Shown here piece after piece: positions 8,399 to 16,952 of a stretch of 33,177 nucleotides of DNA. The translations under genes and the position numbers were made by a program. This DNA comes from Geothermobacter hydrogeniphilus. GTDB taxonomy: Bacteria; Desulfobacterota; Desulfuromonadia; Desulfuromonadales; Geothermobacteraceae. Where the stretch lies: NCBI RefSeq assembly GCF_002898515.1, contig NZ_PPFX01000047.1, forward strand, positions 1-33,177, read 5' to 3'. The stretch's first letter is position 1, and each line of letters starts with the position of its first letter. The notes beneath the pieces are model-generated. The model had not been told where the DNA came from. It did no database searches and worked only from the letters and a program-made list of their open reading frames with translations.

Positions 8399-8446
8399 CA
8401 CCACCACCGTTGAGGGCGGTGGAGACGTGCGCATATCGACTGCCCC
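8399..8446 (+). repeat. Family C repeat, internally deleted copy
   Basis: Has the head of the repeat (CACCACCGTTGAGGGCGGTGGAG) joined almost directly to a tail-like sequence (GCATATCGACTGCC); the central hairpin part is missing. It directly precedes copy 2. Upstream bases 8282-8398 show nothing recognisable. Confidence 0.55.
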
Positions 8447-8580
8447 CAGCACTACCGCTGAAGGCGGCCGAGACGTATTCGGATGCAAGGCTTGCGAACG
8501 ATGAGCCCGCAGGTGTAGCGGCAGCTACATCGAGGAGCGAAGAGTGAGCATAACGCAGCAGACGGGTGCGTATCGGCCAC
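8447..8580 (+). repeat. Family C dispersed repeat, copy 2
   Basis: Same order of blocks as copy 1 (CACTACCGCTGAAGGCGG, GCAAGGC, GTAGCGGCAGCTAC, ACGCAGCAGACGG, TATCGGCCAC). It is immediately followed by copy 3 in the same orientation, making a tandem pair. Confidence 0.8.
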
Positions 8581-8582
8581 CC

Positions 8583-8719
8583 CACCACTACCGTTGAAGG
8601 CGGTCGAGACGTGCGTAGCTGCAAGGCGTCTCGCAACTGAGGGAGTGAGGTGTAGCGGCAGCTACTCCGCAGCGACCGAAGGCGCGAGTAACGCAGCAGA
8701 TGCGTGCGTATCGGCCGCC
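8583..8719 (+). repeat. Family C dispersed repeat, copy 3
   Basis: Near-identical to copy 1 over the segment from GCAAGGCGTCTCG through the GTAGCGGCAGCTAC hairpin to TATCGGCCGCC. It ends 4 bp from the stop of the GMP reductase gene, mirroring the position of copy 1 beside ald. Confidence 0.85.
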
Positions 8720-8723
8720 CTCC

Positions 8724-9761
8724 TCACGAAAACGTCTGGTTTTCCTGTTCCATCACCCGTATAAACGTCGTCCGCTTCGACAGCTCCCGCAGCGCCCCGG
8801 CACCGACATAGGTGCAGGCAGAACGCAGTCCGCCGAGAATATCCCGGATCGTCTCGGCAATCGGTCCCCGGTAGGGAACCTCGACCACCTTCCCCTCCGA
8901 GGAACGGTACTCGGCCACCCCGCCGGCGTATTTTTCCATGGCCGTCGTCGAACTCATACCGTAGAAGAGCTTGTACTGCTGCCCGCCGCGGTCAACCAGT
9001 TCCCCGCCGCTCTCATCGTGACCGGCGAGCATGCCGCCGAGCATGACGAAATCAGCGCCGCCGCCGAAAGCCTTGGCGACATCTCCCGGGCAGGTGCAGC
9101 CACCGTCGGAGATGATGCGGCCGCCGAGGCCGTGGGCGGCGTCGGCGCATTCGATCACCGCCGAGAGCTGCGGGTAACCGACCCCGGTCTTGACCCGGGT
9201 GGTGCAGACAGAACCGGGACCGATGCCGACCTTGACCACGTCGGCACCGGAAAGCAGCAGCTGCTCAACCATCTCTCCGGTCACCACGTTGCCGGCAATG
9301 ATGGTTCGATCCGGGCAAGCCTCTCTCACCCGGGAGACAAAGGCCGCAAAGGCCTCGGCGTAGCCGTTGGCAACATCGATACAGACAAAACGCAGCAGCG
9401 GATGCGCCTCCAGAATCTTCTGCAATTGGTTGAAATCTGACTCGCCGGTTCCGGTACTGACCATCACCCGTTCACAGATCTCCTGATCGCGACCCTGCAG
9501 GAAATCGTCCCAGTCCGCCGGACTGTAATGCTTGTGAATCGCGGTCAAAAGACCGAAACCGGCGAGGACCTCGGCGGCCTCGAAGGTGCCGACGGTATCC
9601 ATGTTGGCGGCAATGATCGGAATCCCGCGCCACTGCTGTCCACTGTGCAGAAATCGGAACTCCCGCTCCAGCACCACCTCGGCGCGGCTCTTCAGGGTCG
9701 AGCGCTTGGGACGGATGAGGACATTCTTGAAGCCGAGCTTGAGATCTGTTTCGACACGCAT
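8724..9761 (-). CDS. guaC: GMP reductase
   Basis: NADPH-dependent conversion of GMP to IMP and ammonia in purine salvage; cytoplasmic. The 345-residue length fits GuaC (IMP dehydrogenase is about 490 with CBS domains, absent here). Catalytic Cys186 lies in [27 protein letters not shown] and [15 protein letters not shown] follow, the latter typical of GuaC. The start at 9761 has CCGGGAGG upstream, in a 17-base block identical to that of ald. It is flanked by repeats on both sides: family C at the stop, family B before the start. It appears monocistronic, since family B copy 1 separates it from leuD. Confidence 0.95.
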   Translation of the reverse strand: MRVETDLKLGFKNVLIRPKRSTLKSRAEVVLEREFRFLHSGQQWRGIPIIAANMDTVGTFEAAEVLAGFGLLTAIHKHYSPADWDDFLQGRDQEICERVMVSTGTGESDFNQLQKILEAHPLLRFVCIDVANGYAEAFAAFVSRVREACPDRTIIAGNVVTGEMVEQLLLSGADVVKVGIGPGSVCTTRVKTGVGYPQLSAVIECADAAHGLGGRIISDGGCTCPGDVAKAFGGGADFVMLGGMLAGHDESGGELVDRGGQQYKLFYGMSSTTAMEKYAGGVAEYRSSEGKVVEVPYRGPIAETIRDILGGLRSACTYVGAGALRELSKRTTFIRVMEQENQTFS

Positions 9762-9783
9762 GTCTGCCTCCCGGATAAGTCCC

Positions 9784-10034
9784 CACGGAAACACAGAGAA
9801 CTTCAAAATCCTTGGGCCACCAAGACGCCAAGTTCGCCAAGAAGGTCAAAAACTCATTTAACGGAGAGGCGGAGAGGAGCAGAGACGGAGAGAAAAATTT
9901 TTGGGTTTAAAACCAAAAATCTGCTTTTGGTTTTCTCTGCGTCCTCTCCCTCTCAGCGACTCTCCGTTAAAAAAAGATTTTCCTGGCGCTCTTGGTATCT
10001 TGGCGGCAAAACAATTTTCTCCGTGCCTCCGTAG
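9784..10034. repeat. Family B long inverted repeat, copy 1
   Basis: An approximately 250-bp fold-back sequence. The outer arms are ACGGAAACACAGAGAA and TTCTCCGTGCCTCCGT. The next blocks are CCAAGACGCCAAG... and CTTGGTATCTTGGCGG, then TTTAACGGAGAG and CTCTCCGTTAAA, and an AT-rich centre (TTTTGGGTTTAAAACCAAAA). It lies between leuD and guaC. Repeats of this GCCAAG type are common in Desulfuromonadales and some other bacteria. Confidence 0.85.
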
Positions 10035-10041
10035 TGAAGAA

Positions 10042-10680
10042 TTATTCAAACAGCCAGGGCGCCCGCTCCTGCCGCCGCCGTTCATAGGCGCGGATCTCGT
10101 CGGCGTGCTGCAGGGTCAGGTCGATCTCGTCGAGGCCGCCCAGCAGAAAGTCGCGACGGAAAGGGTCGACCTCGAAGGGGATGACTTCACCCTCAGGCGT
10201 GGTGAGCCTCTGCCCCTCCAGGTCGACCCGCAGCCGGTAACCCTCGCTCTCTTCCACCGCGGCGAAAAGCCGGTCGACAACCGCCTCGTCGAGGGCAATC
10301 GGCAGGATGCCGTTCTTGAAGCAGTTGCCGCGGAAGATATCGGCGAAACTCGGCGCGATGATGACCCGGAAGCCATAGTCGAGCAGCGCCCAGGGAGCGT
10401 GTTCGCGTGAGGAACCGCAACCGAAGTTCCGACGCGCCAGCAGAATGCCCGCCCCCTCGTAGCGCGGCTGATTGAGGACAAAGTCGGGATTGCGGGGACG
10501 ATCGCCACAATCCATCCCCGGTTCGCCATGATCAAGATAGCGCCACTCGTCGAACAGGTAGGGACCAAAACCGGTTCGCCTGATCGACTTGAGAAACTGA
10601 TTGGGGATAATGGCGTCGGTATCGACGTTCGGCCGGTCCAGGGGAACGACCAGGCCGGTCATGCGGGTGAATTTTTCCAT
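10042..10680 (-). CDS. leuD: 3-isopropylmalate dehydratase, small subunit
   Basis: Swivel-domain subunit of isopropylmalate isomerase, which converts 2- to 3-isopropylmalate in leucine biosynthesis together with LeuC. 212 residues, close to the proteobacterial-type length. Characteristic: [23 protein letters not shown] at the N-terminus, [15 protein letters not shown] around 87-101 and [23 protein letters not shown] after it. ATG at 10680 has GGGAG upstream; the further in-frame extension lies in repeat DNA. It follows leuC on the same strand, but the two are separated by a 230-bp gap filled by family B copy 2, unusual because the subunits form one heterodimer. Confidence 0.97.
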   Translation of the reverse strand: MEKFTRMTGLVVPLDRPNVDTDAIIPNQFLKSIRRTGFGPYLFDEWRYLDHGEPGMDCGDRPRNPDFVLNQPRYEGAGILLARRNFGCGSSREHAPWALLDYGFRVIIAPSFADIFRGNCFKNGILPIALDEAVVDRLFAAVEESEGYRLRVDLEGQRLTTPEGEVIPFEVDPFRRDFLLGGLDEIDLTLQHADEIRAYERRRQERAPWLFE

Positions 10681-10711
10681 AATTATCGACTCCCGTCGGG
10701 AAAACCTTTTT

Positions 10712-10910
10712 GCCGCCAAGCCGCCAGGAGCGCCAAGAAGGTCAAAAACTCATTTAACGGAGAGGCGGAGAGGCGGAGAGGAGCAGAGACGGAGAGGAAT
10801 TTTTTGGGGTTTAAAACCAAAAATCTGCTTTTGGTTTTCTCTGCGTCCTCTCCCTCTCTGCGACTCTCCGATAAAAAAGGTTTTCTTGGCGTCCTTGGCG
10901 GCTTGGCGGC
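10712..10910. repeat. Family B long inverted repeat, copy 2, between leuC and leuD
   Basis: Arms begin GCCGCCAAGCCGCCAGG and end CTTGGCGGCTTGGCGGC. Inner arms are TTTAACGGAGAGGCGGAG and CTCTCTGCGACTCTCCG, with centre GGTTTAAAACC. Much of the middle is identical to copy 1. It fills almost all of the leuC-leuD gap and would form a very long hairpin in the message. Confidence 0.88.
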
Positions 10911-10914
10911 CCGA

Positions 10915-12330
10915 TTATTCTTCCAGTCCCAGCTCCCGCACATCGACGAAATGCCCCGCCACCGCCGCCGCCGCGGCCATCGCCGGGCTGACCAGGTGGG
11001 TGCGCCCCCCCTGCCCCTGACGACCTTCGAAGTTACGGTTGGAGGTCGAGGCGCTGCGTTCCTGCGGCTCAAGCCGGTCGGCATTCATTGCCAGGCACAT
11101 GGAGCAGCCCGGCTCGCGCCATTCGAACCCGGCCTCCTTGAAAACGCGGTCGAGCCCCTCCTCCTCGGCCTGCTGCTTGACCAGGCCGGAGCCGGGCACC
11201 ACCATCGCCAGCCGGATGTTGGCGGCGACTCTGCGCCCCTTCAGCACCGCCGCCGCGGCTCGCAGATCCTCGATGCGGCCGTTGGTGCAGGAACCGATGA
11301 AGACCTTGTCGGGATGGATATCGACCATCCGCGTTCCCGGCCTGAGATCCATATAGGCCAACGCCGCCTCCATCCCCTGGCGTTTGACCGGGTCGGGCTC
11401 GGCGGCCGGGTCGGGTACCACACCGCCGACCGGCACCACCATCTCCGGCGAAGTCCCCCAACTGACCTGCGGTTCGATGGCTGCCGCGTCGAGATTGACC
11501 ACCCGGTCGAAAACGGCCCCCGGGTCGCTGTGAAGATCGCCCCAGGCGGCCACCGCCTGCTCCCGGAGAGCCCCCCGCGGCGCCAGCGGACGTCCCTTGA
11601 CATAGTCGATGGTAGTCTGGTCAACGGCAATCATCCCGGCGCGGGCGCCGGCCTCGATGGCCATGTTGCAGACCGTCATCCGCCCTTCCATGGAGAGGGC
11701 GCGAATCGCCTCGCCGCCGAATTCGATGGCATGGCCGGTGCCGCCGGCGGTGCCGATCTTGCCGATAACAGCCAGCACGATATCCTTGGCGGTGACGCCG
11801 TGACCGAGCCTGCCGTCCACTGCAACCAGCATATTTTTGGATTTTTTCTGCAGCAGGCAGCCGGTGGCGAGGACATGCTCGACCTCCGAGGTGCCGATGC
11901 CGAAGGCCAGTGCCCCGAAGGCGCCGTGGGTGGCGGTGTGGGAATCGCCGCAGACCACCGTCATCCCCGGCAGGGTCGCCCCCTGTTCGGGCCCGATGAC
12001 ATGCACGATCCCCTGGCGGATATCGTTCATCCTGAAGAGTCGGATACCGAACTCCTCGCAGTTTTTCTCCAGGGTGTCGACCTGCAGCTTCGAGACCGGG
12101 TCGGCGATGCCGAGCAACCGGTCGACGGTCGGCACGTTGTGATCGGGCACCGCCAGGTTGGCTTCCACCCGCCAGAGCCTGCGCCCGGCCAGCCGCAACC
12201 CTTCAAAGGCCTGCGGCGAGGTGACTTCGTGAATCAGCTGGCGGTCGATATAGAGCAGACAGGTGCCATCCTCCTCACACCTCACCACATGATCGTTCCA
12301 TAACTTGTCGTAGAGTGTCTTGGCAGCCAT
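10915..12330 (-). CDS. leuC: 3-isopropylmalate dehydratase, large subunit
   Basis: Aconitase-type catalytic subunit carrying a [4Fe-4S] cluster; works with LeuD in leucine biosynthesis. The 471-residue length matches the proteobacterial form. Cluster ligands are Cys348 (GSCTNGR), Cys409 and Cys412 ([10 protein letters not shown]). Other signatures are [31 protein letters not shown] at about 126-156 and the C-terminal [13 protein letters not shown] at 12330 has GAGGTC upstream. No leucine-rich leader peptide is visible in the 98-bp gap to the divergent HNH gene. The final codons are followed after 4 bp by the arm of family B copy 2. Confidence 0.98.
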   Translation of the reverse strand: MAAKTLYDKLWNDHVVRCEEDGTCLLYIDRQLIHEVTSPQAFEGLRLAGRRLWRVEANLAVPDHNVPTVDRLLGIADPVSKLQVDTLEKNCEEFGIRLFRMNDIRQGIVHVIGPEQGATLPGMTVVCGDSHTATHGAFGALAFGIGTSEVEHVLATGCLLQKKSKNMLVAVDGRLGHGVTAKDIVLAVIGKIGTAGGTGHAIEFGGEAIRALSMEGRMTVCNMAIEAGARAGMIAVDQTTIDYVKGRPLAPRGALREQAVAAWGDLHSDPGAVFDRVVNLDAAAIEPQVSWGTSPEMVVPVGGVVPDPAAEPDPVKRQGMEAALAYMDLRPGTRMVDIHPDKVFIGSCTNGRIEDLRAAAAVLKGRRVAANIRLAMVVPGSGLVKQQAEEEGLDRVFKEAGFEWREPGCSMCLAMNADRLEPQERSASTSNRNFEGRQGQGGRTHLVSPAMAAAAAVAGHFVDVRELGLEE

Positions 12331-12428
12331 AATTGACCTCTGAGGTATTGATCCGCTTCAAGATATAGAGTACCCGCTGCAGCAGCCGGAGTCGAGGGGA
12401 CCGGGGCACTTAAAGAGGAGAAGAGCAG

Positions 12429-12746
12429 ATGAGCAACTGGAGACGCCATCCGCGGCCGGCAAAAAGTCCCGAAGAGATTGCCGAGATCACCCGGCGACTG
12501 AAGGCCGGGGAAGCCGGACGGGAAACCTACCGGGAAAAATCGCTGAAGCTGCACGGCTGGATCTGCGCCAAGTGCGGCCGCGAGTTCGAGCGCGAGAACC
12601 TGCACCTGCTCACCGTCCACCATCGCGACGGCAATCACAACAACAATCCGCCCGACGGCAGCAACTGGGAGAATCTCTGCGCCTACTGCCACGACGACGA
12701 ACACAGCCGCTCACTGCTGGGTGATTACCTGGCGAAAGAGGACTGA
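12429..12746 (+). CDS. HNH nuclease-fold protein, YajD type
   Basis: 105 residues with a zinc-bound HNH core: Cys46-x2-Cys49, then VHHRDGNHNNNPPDGSNWENL, with His64-His65 and Asp67 in the catalytic betabetaalpha region, then Cys84-x2-Cys87 and His92. The layout matches small YajD-like HNH proteins of bacteria, whose cellular role is unclear. AAAGAGGAGAAG precedes the ATG at 12429. It is transcribed away from leuC and ends 50 bp before family A copy 4. It carries no intron, intein or homing context, so a mobile homing role is not indicated. Confidence 0.88.
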   Translation: MSNWRRHPRPAKSPEEIAEITRRLKAGEAGRETYREKSLKLHGWICAKCGREFERENLHLLTVHHRDGNHNNNPPDGSNWENLCAYCHDDEHSRSLLGDYLAKED

Positions 12747-12796
12747 ACCTCCTTCCTGCCGACAAGCGGCCGCCCCCTCTTTCGTGGTAAAATGAA

Positions 12797-12957
12797 CCTG
12801 AATCAGTGAGTTTCTGCTGGATGGAGAGTGCAAGTGCTTGGCCTGAATGAGGTTTCCAAAAATCTGAAGCGCCCCATAGGTTCGCTGGTGATTTTTGGGA
12901 AACTCAGGCAGGTCAATGACTTGTGCTATCCGCCGACAAGGGACTCTCTGATTCAGG
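12797..12957 (+). mobile_element. MITE-like palindromic element, family A copy 4 (complete)
   Basis: 161-bp forward copy. Left end CCTGAATCAGTGAG is perfect; right end CTCTCTGATTCAGG has one change. The flanking pentamers are ATGAA (12792-12796) and AGGAA (12958-12962), a target duplication with one mismatch. It ends 29 bp before the second small orphan gene. Confidence 0.9.
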
Positions 12958-12986
12958 AGGAAACAAAAGGAGAGAGGAGGAAATCC

Positions 12987-13169
12987 ATGGATATCTATAC
13001 CTACGAGCATCTTTGCAAAAAGCTGGATTCCGGCCAGAAATCAATGGTCATGAACACCGACACGGAAACCGCCGGCGAGGTCTACATGTGCGACCACGGC
13101 TATTTCAACGTTCATGTCGGGGAAGGTTCCGAAGTCTGGGCGAGCGAAATCTGCGAAAAGCTCGAATGA
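12987..13169 (+). CDS. Small orphan protein, paralogue of the protein at 198
   Basis: A 60-residue protein of unknown function. AGAGGAGG precedes the ATG at 12987 with ideal spacing. It shares with the protein at 198 the pattern GEV..C.H.YFNV.VGEG.EVW...ICE and a similar N-terminal Y..LC segment, but lacks the 20-residue C-terminal extension. It is acidic, with no signal peptide or membrane helix. A textbook intrinsic terminator follows 29 bp later. Reading frames starting further upstream would run into the element and are not credible. Conservation of a second copy with its own expression signals argues that it is a real gene. Confidence 0.78.
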   Translation: MDIYTYEHLCKKLDSGQKSMVMNTDTETAGEVYMCDHGYFNVHVGEGSEVWASEICEKLE

Positions 13170-13197
13170 TCCGGAACCGGATCTGATGCAACTCTTC

Positions 13198-13225
13198 AAG
13201 GCGACCCTGCGGTCGCCTTTTTCTT
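13198..13225 (+). terminator. Intrinsic terminator after small orphan gene
   Basis: AAGGCGACC and GGTCGCCTT form a 9-bp stem with CTGC loop, followed by TTTCTT. The position just after the stop at 13169 is as expected. Confidence 0.88.
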
Positions 13226-13299
13226 GATGGGCCCCGCCCAGACAGCGGAGCGATACCTTGGCGACTCATTAAAAGGTCCCCGTCCCCCTGCTTTGCATT

Positions 13300-13469
13300 T
13301 GGTCCTGGCCGAGGGCAGCACCCGCTACAATCCGATGGTTTACCACAACGGCTCGGTCTGGCCCCACAACAACGCCCTGATCACCCTCGGCCTGGCGCGC
13401 TACGGGGAAGATGTCGGCATCAACGTCCTGCATCGTGACGGAGAGATCGGGGTCGTGGTCGAGAAATAG
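13300..13469 (+). pseudogene. Remnant of a glycogen-debranching (amylo-1,6-glucosidase-type) gene
   Basis: The frame contains EGSTRYNPMVYHNGSVWPHN followed by NALITLGLARYG, a highly recognisable piece of the catalytic (alpha/alpha)6 domain of amylo-alpha-1,6-glucosidase family proteins. It then jumps to VGINVLHRDGEIGVVVEK and a stop, which looks like the extreme C-terminus of the same family. The whole N-terminal part and the segment between these two blocks are missing, so this is a deletion remnant, not a gene. There is no promoter or ribosome binding site. The 13226-13299 sequence before it is not recognisable. Confidence 0.7.
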
Positions 13470-13848
13470 GCTGAGCCGGTCCGGAAATCTGCGGGGTTCA
13501 TACTGAAGAGAGCTTGCAGGCTCCTCGCAACCGGGTCACGCCATCAGGCAGCCCGGCTGGCAATTTACGGCACAAGGCGTGCATTTTGTGCACTGCCAAT
13601 TAGGGTTCGGGTTGGCGGTGAGTGATTTTGGCCTGACGCAGACCGGGTCACTTGCGACGCGGCGAGTTCAATCTTCCTGATTGTTGTCGACCTGCCATTT
13701 CAAAAATCTCATCTTATTTCAAATAATTGCAAGCCACGGCACGATGAATTTCCTTCCTCCGGGAGATCTCTTTTCCCGGGAGGTTGACGTGTTCCGTCGA
13801 GGGCTGGCCTGAATGTTGCTGTTGCAGGTCATTGGGTATTTTTTTCCA
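13470..13848. other. Gene-free spacer with a stem-loop
   Basis: No coding sequence is apparent. It holds a stem-loop (CCTCCGGGA and TCCCGGGAGG, 13756-13783, one bulge) and the possible sigma-54 promoter listed separately. It is more AT-rich around 13690-13750 than the genes nearby. With the debranching-enzyme remnant beside it, it may be decayed coding DNA. Confidence 0.5.
13805..13820 (+). promoter_or_regulatory. Possible sigma-54 (RpoN) promoter
   Basis: TGGCCTGAATGTTGCT has the invariant GG and GC of the -24/-12 elements separated by exactly 10 bases, and matches the TGGC-N7-TTGC consensus. It points toward the lipoprotein-cytochrome operon at 14053, but family A copy 5 now lies between. 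Chance occurrence is possible. Confidence 0.35.
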
Positions 13849-14011
13849 CCTGAATCCGTGGGTTCATGGCGGATGAAGAGTGCAGGGACTTGATCTGAAT
13901 GCGATTTTCAAAAATCTGAGGCGCACCCAAAGGTTCGCTGGTGATTTTTGGAAAGTGCAGACGGGTCAATGACTTGTGCTATTCGCCGATAATTAAACTC
14001 ACTGATTCAGA
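13849..14011 (+). mobile_element. MITE-like palindromic element, family A copy 5 (complete)
   Basis: 163-bp forward copy with diverged ends (CCTGAATCCGTGGG and CTCACTGATTCAGA). A perfect 5-bp duplication TTCCA flanks it (13844-13848 and 14012-14016). It ends 41 bp before the NHL lipoprotein gene. Confidence 0.92.
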
Positions 14012-14052
14012 TTCCAGCCAAGCCTGGAATTGGTTTTGCGATGGAGGTCCCG

Positions 14053-14946
14053 ATGAAACTGCCGCTACGTCTCCTGCTTCTGGTCGGCTGCTGTCTCATC
14101 CTGTTTTCCTGCGCCGGCAACGATGATGTCAAACCGCAGATGCAATCCCCGGTGCGTCTGTCCGCAGTCACGACCGACGGCCTGTGGGTCGCCGACCACC
14201 TTGCAAACCGGGTGTTTCTGCTCGATCGACAAAGCCTGGAAATAAGGGACAGTTTCCCCGTCGGTCCACGACCGGCCGGTGTCGTTGTCGCGAGTGGGCG
14301 GGTTTTCGTCGCCGAGCAGAACGCCGGCCGGGTTTCAGTCTACAATCTGAGCGGCACTCCGCTCTTCAGACTCGGGCAGGGGGACAACGAATTCCTGCGG
14401 CCCAACGGCATGGCACTGAATGCCGCCTCCGGACTGGTCTATATTGCCGACCTGAAGGCCGGGAAAATCCGGGTCTTCACCCTGAATGGAACAGATGCCG
14501 GGTTCGCCATAGGATCGGGAGAACTCAACGCCCCCACCGCCGTGACCTTCGACCCGGATCGGCGGGAAATCCTGGTCAGCGATTTCGGTGTGCCCGACGC
14601 GCCGCAGGTGCGGGTCTACGCGGAAGACGGCACCTTCCTGCGATCACTGCCGGGAACCGTCAGCAGCGGCATGCTCGGCGTGACGAGCATCTTTTCAGCT
14701 CCCCAGGGGCTGACGGTCGACGGCAAAGGCCATCTTTTTCTCGTCGACAGCCTGCTGGGGCAGGTGCTGGTCCTCGATGAACTGACCGGTGAGCTTCTCA
14801 AAACGGTCGGCCGGACCGGTACCGGCAACGGCGAACTCTTTCTTCCCCTCGACGTGACGATAGACCCCGGCAGCGGCGACTTGCTGGTCGCCAACAGCAA
14901 ACCGGCCCGGATCGAAGTCTATCGACAGGGAGGTGTGATGCCATGA
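14053..14946 (+). CDS. NHL-repeat beta-propeller lipoprotein
   Basis: 297-residue envelope protein. Signal peptide with lipobox LFSC puts the lipid-bearing Cys at residue 20. The rest is a series of six-bladed-propeller repeats of the NHL type: GLWVADHLANRVFLLD, RVFVAEQNAGRVSVYN, LVYIADLKAGKIRVFT, EILVSDFGVPDAPQVRVY, HLFLVDSLLGQVLVLD and DLLVANSKPARIEVY. Such propellers usually act as binding or scaffold modules; in Desulfuromonadales they are often encoded next to multiheme cytochromes. GGAGGT just upstream selects the ATG at 14053 over the one at 14041. The stop overlaps the cytochrome start as ATGA, so the two are translationally coupled. Confidence 0.9.
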   Translation: MKLPLRLLLLVGCCLILFSCAGNDDVKPQMQSPVRLSAVTTDGLWVADHLANRVFLLDRQSLEIRDSFPVGPRPAGVVVASGRVFVAEQNAGRVSVYNLSGTPLFRLGQGDNEFLRPNGMALNAASGLVYIADLKAGKIRVFTLNGTDAGFAIGSGELNAPTAVTFDPDRREILVSDFGVPDAPQVRVYAEDGTFLRSLPGTVSSGMLGVTSIFSAPQGLTVDGKGHLFLVDSLLGQVLVLDELTGELLKTVGRTGTGNGELFLPLDVTIDPGSGDLLVANSKPARIEVYRQGGVMP

Positions 14947-15521
14947 AAACCAGCCGGATGATCCTTCTGTTAGTCCTGCCGTTCATGCTTTTGCCGCTGA
15001 GAGCCGAGGCGCTGATCGCGGCGCATCAGAACTACAACGGCTGCGACACCTGCCACAGTCTCCACGGCAGCGCGTCCGACACCGGACTGCTTGACGAGCT
15101 TTCCACCGAGGCGACCTGTCTGGCCTGTCACGGTCCGCTGGGCATTGCCACCGAGGCCGCCGCCCACAACCCGAACAATCTGCTACCCGGAGAGGTCGGC
15201 TACATCACCTGCCTGGAGTGTCACAATCCGCACGACAATCGCACCAACAGCAAGGGTGGAACCAATATCCGCCTGATCGGCATCGAGTACGATTACAATG
15301 ACAATCCTGCGACCTGGTATCCCGATGCCGCCATCCGCGAGGAGAATAAGGTTCTGGGCGTTGTCAAGGGCGTGGTGTTCGAGTCGGACAGCGACGGTAC
15401 GGCGGATTTCAATCGCGGCGACGGACTCGGGGCCTGCGAGATCTGTCATGACCCGAACCACAGGCAAAACCGGGACTGTACCAGGTGCCATGACCATGCC
15501 ACAGGCTTCATGCCGCCCTAG
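14943..15521 (+). CDS. Periplasmic pentaheme c-type cytochrome
   Basis: 192 residues with a Sec signal peptide (predicted cleavage after AEA at 23) and five CXXCH haem-binding motifs at residues 34-38, 59-63, 90-94, 165-169 and 179-183. There is a long haem-free stretch between the third and fourth motifs (95-164) with Asp/Asn-rich segments. An electron-transfer role in the periplasm or at the outer surface is expected, probably together with the coupled NHL lipoprotein. I cannot place it in a named cytochrome family. A weak GGGGGAC/GTCCCCC hairpin follows at 15553-15584. Confidence 0.93.
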   Translation: MKTSRMILLLVLPFMLLPLRAEALIAAHQNYNGCDTCHSLHGSASDTGLLDELSTEATCLACHGPLGIATEAAAHNPNNLLPGEVGYITCLECHNPHDNRTNSKGGTNIRLIGIEYDYNDNPATWYPDAAIREENKVLGVVKGVVFESDSDGTADFNRGDGLGACEICHDPNHRQNRDCTRCHDHATGFMPP

Positions 15522-15552
15522 CAGCCTGTCGGGCGCCACAGGTGGTGGAGGA

Positions 15553-15584
15553 GGGGGACTCTCTATCGATGATACTTGTCCCCC
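15553..15584. terminator. Weak hairpin between convergent genes
   Basis: GGGGGAC and GTCCCCC form a 7-bp stem with an 18-base loop between the cytochrome stop and the MsrAB stop. It could terminate either gene; no T-run is seen. Confidence 0.35.
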
Positions 15585-15599
15585 GCCACTACCGATACC

Positions 15600-16793
15600 T
15601 TATTTGATCAGCTCCGTATATTCTCCGTAACCTTCCTTTTCCAGATCAGCTTTTGGAATGAAGCGCAGCGCCGCCGAATTGATACAGTAGCGCAGTCCGG
15701 TCGGGGCGGGTCCATCGGGGAAAACATGCCCCAGGTGAGAATCGGCGTGTTTGCTGCGCACTTCAGTCCGGACCATGAACAGGCTGCCGTCCTTTCGTTC
15801 AACGATGTTGTCCGCCTCCAGCGGCCGGGTAAAACTCGGCCAGCCGGTCCCCGATTCAAACTTGTCGTTGGAACTGAACAACGGTTCACCGGAGATGACG
15901 TCGACGTAGAGTCCCGCCTCATGGTTGTCCCAGTAGCGGTTGGCAAAGGGGCGCTCGGTGGCGTCTTCACGGGTGACCTTGTACTGCAGGGGAGTCAGTT
16001 TTTTCTTCAACTCCTCGTCATCGGGAACCCTGTAGCGGCGATTCATTTTTCCCCCTTCCTGCTGCATCCCCATATCCTCCTCCGAACTCTTCAGGTTATC
16101 CTTTGTCGTCCTGGAGACCGTCGGCCTCAGCTCAGGAAATTCCTTCACTATCGCGGCAAAAGTCCGCTCTTCATCGCTCCAGGTTTTCTCCAGGAACTGG
16201 TCGCGCCCTGAGCCGCTGCGGTACCAGCCGTAGCGGAGGGGATTTTTCCTGTGATAATCCTGGTGATAATCCTCGGCGGGATAGAAAGGGCCGAGCGGCA
16301 GGATCTCGGTGACGATCGGAGCGGCGAAACGTCCCGAGGCGGCCAGTCGCCGCTTCGACGCTTCGGCGATGCGCCGCTGTTCACTGTCGGCGAAAAATAT
16401 CACGCTGCGGTACTGGGACCCGCGATCGACGAACTGGCCGCCGTTATCGGTCGGATCGACGTGGCGCCAGAACCATTCAACCAACTGGCCGTAACTGACC
16501 CGTGTCGGATCATAAGTGACCTTGACCGCTTCGACATGTCCGGTGGCGTGGCTGGAAACCTGCGCGTAGGTCGGATTGACCTTCTTGCCGCCGGTATAGC
16601 CGGAGATCACCTCGCTAACCCCGGGAACTTTTTCAAAATCGGATTCGGTACACCAGAAACAGCCACCGGCAAAGACCGCGGTTTGGGCGGTCATGGCCGC
16701 CCGGCCGGAGTTGTCCATGCCTTGCTCCATGCTCATGCCCAGGCCGAACATCGCCGCCAGGAGAATGACTATGGCGAGAATCAGTTTTTTCAT
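15600..16793 (-). CDS. msrAB: Exported MsrA-MsrB methionine sulfoxide reductase fusion
   Basis: 397 residues repairing both diastereomers of methionine sulfoxide in oxidised envelope proteins. An N-terminal hydrophobic segment (residues 3-20) exports or anchors it. The MsrA domain (about 38-205) has the catalytic motif GGCFWC with Cys45, plus [26 protein letters not shown]. The MsrB domain (about 250-390) has [18 protein letters not shown] and catalytic Cys370 in RYCINS. The MsrB zinc-binding CXXC pairs are absent: [20 protein letters not shown] replaces the usual Cys-containing segment, as in zinc-free MsrB forms. GGAGGAT precedes the ATG at 16793. It is a single gene with no thioredoxin-like DsbD partner beside it in the window. 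Confidence 0.96.
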   Translation of the reverse strand: MKKLILAIVILLAAMFGLGMSMEQGMDNSGRAAMTAQTAVFAGGCFWCTESDFEKVPGVSEVISGYTGGKKVNPTYAQVSSHATGHVEAVKVTYDPTRVSYGQLVEWFWRHVDPTDNGGQFVDRGSQYRSVIFFADSEQRRIAEASKRRLAASGRFAAPIVTEILPLGPFYPAEDYHQDYHRKNPLRYGWYRSGSGRDQFLEKTWSDEERTFAAIVKEFPELRPTVSRTTKDNLKSSEEDMGMQQEGGKMNRRYRVPDDEELKKKLTPLQYKVTREDATERPFANRYWDNHEAGLYVDVISGEPLFSSNDKFESGTGWPSFTRPLEADNIVERKDGSLFMVRTEVRSKHADSHLGHVFPDGPAPTGLRYCINSAALRFIPKADLEKEGYGEYTELIK

Positions 16794-16952
16794 CTTTATC
16801 CTCCGCTACCTGTCCGGCCGCTTCAGGGCCGGGTTTTGATAAATCATACCGCATCCGGGTAACGGCGGGATAATGCGAGAATAAAGATCAGGTAAAGATT
16901 GATGGCTTCAACAATCGACGGAACCGGCCGACTCATAAAAAGCGCAAAGGCC

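Noticed and set aside
9784-10910. CRISPR-like appearance of recurring blocks around leuD
   Set aside because: There are only two large inverted repeats flanking a gene, not short direct repeats with regular spacers.
12429-12746. HNH protein as a homing endonuclease or part of a mobile element
   Set aside because: No intron, intein or terminal repeats around it; it fits ordinary YajD-like chromosomal genes.
13985-13992. GCCGATAA inside MITE copy 5, like a sigma-28 -10 box
   Set aside because: No -35 at the right distance, and other copies have CCGACAAG at this place, so it is a chance substitution.
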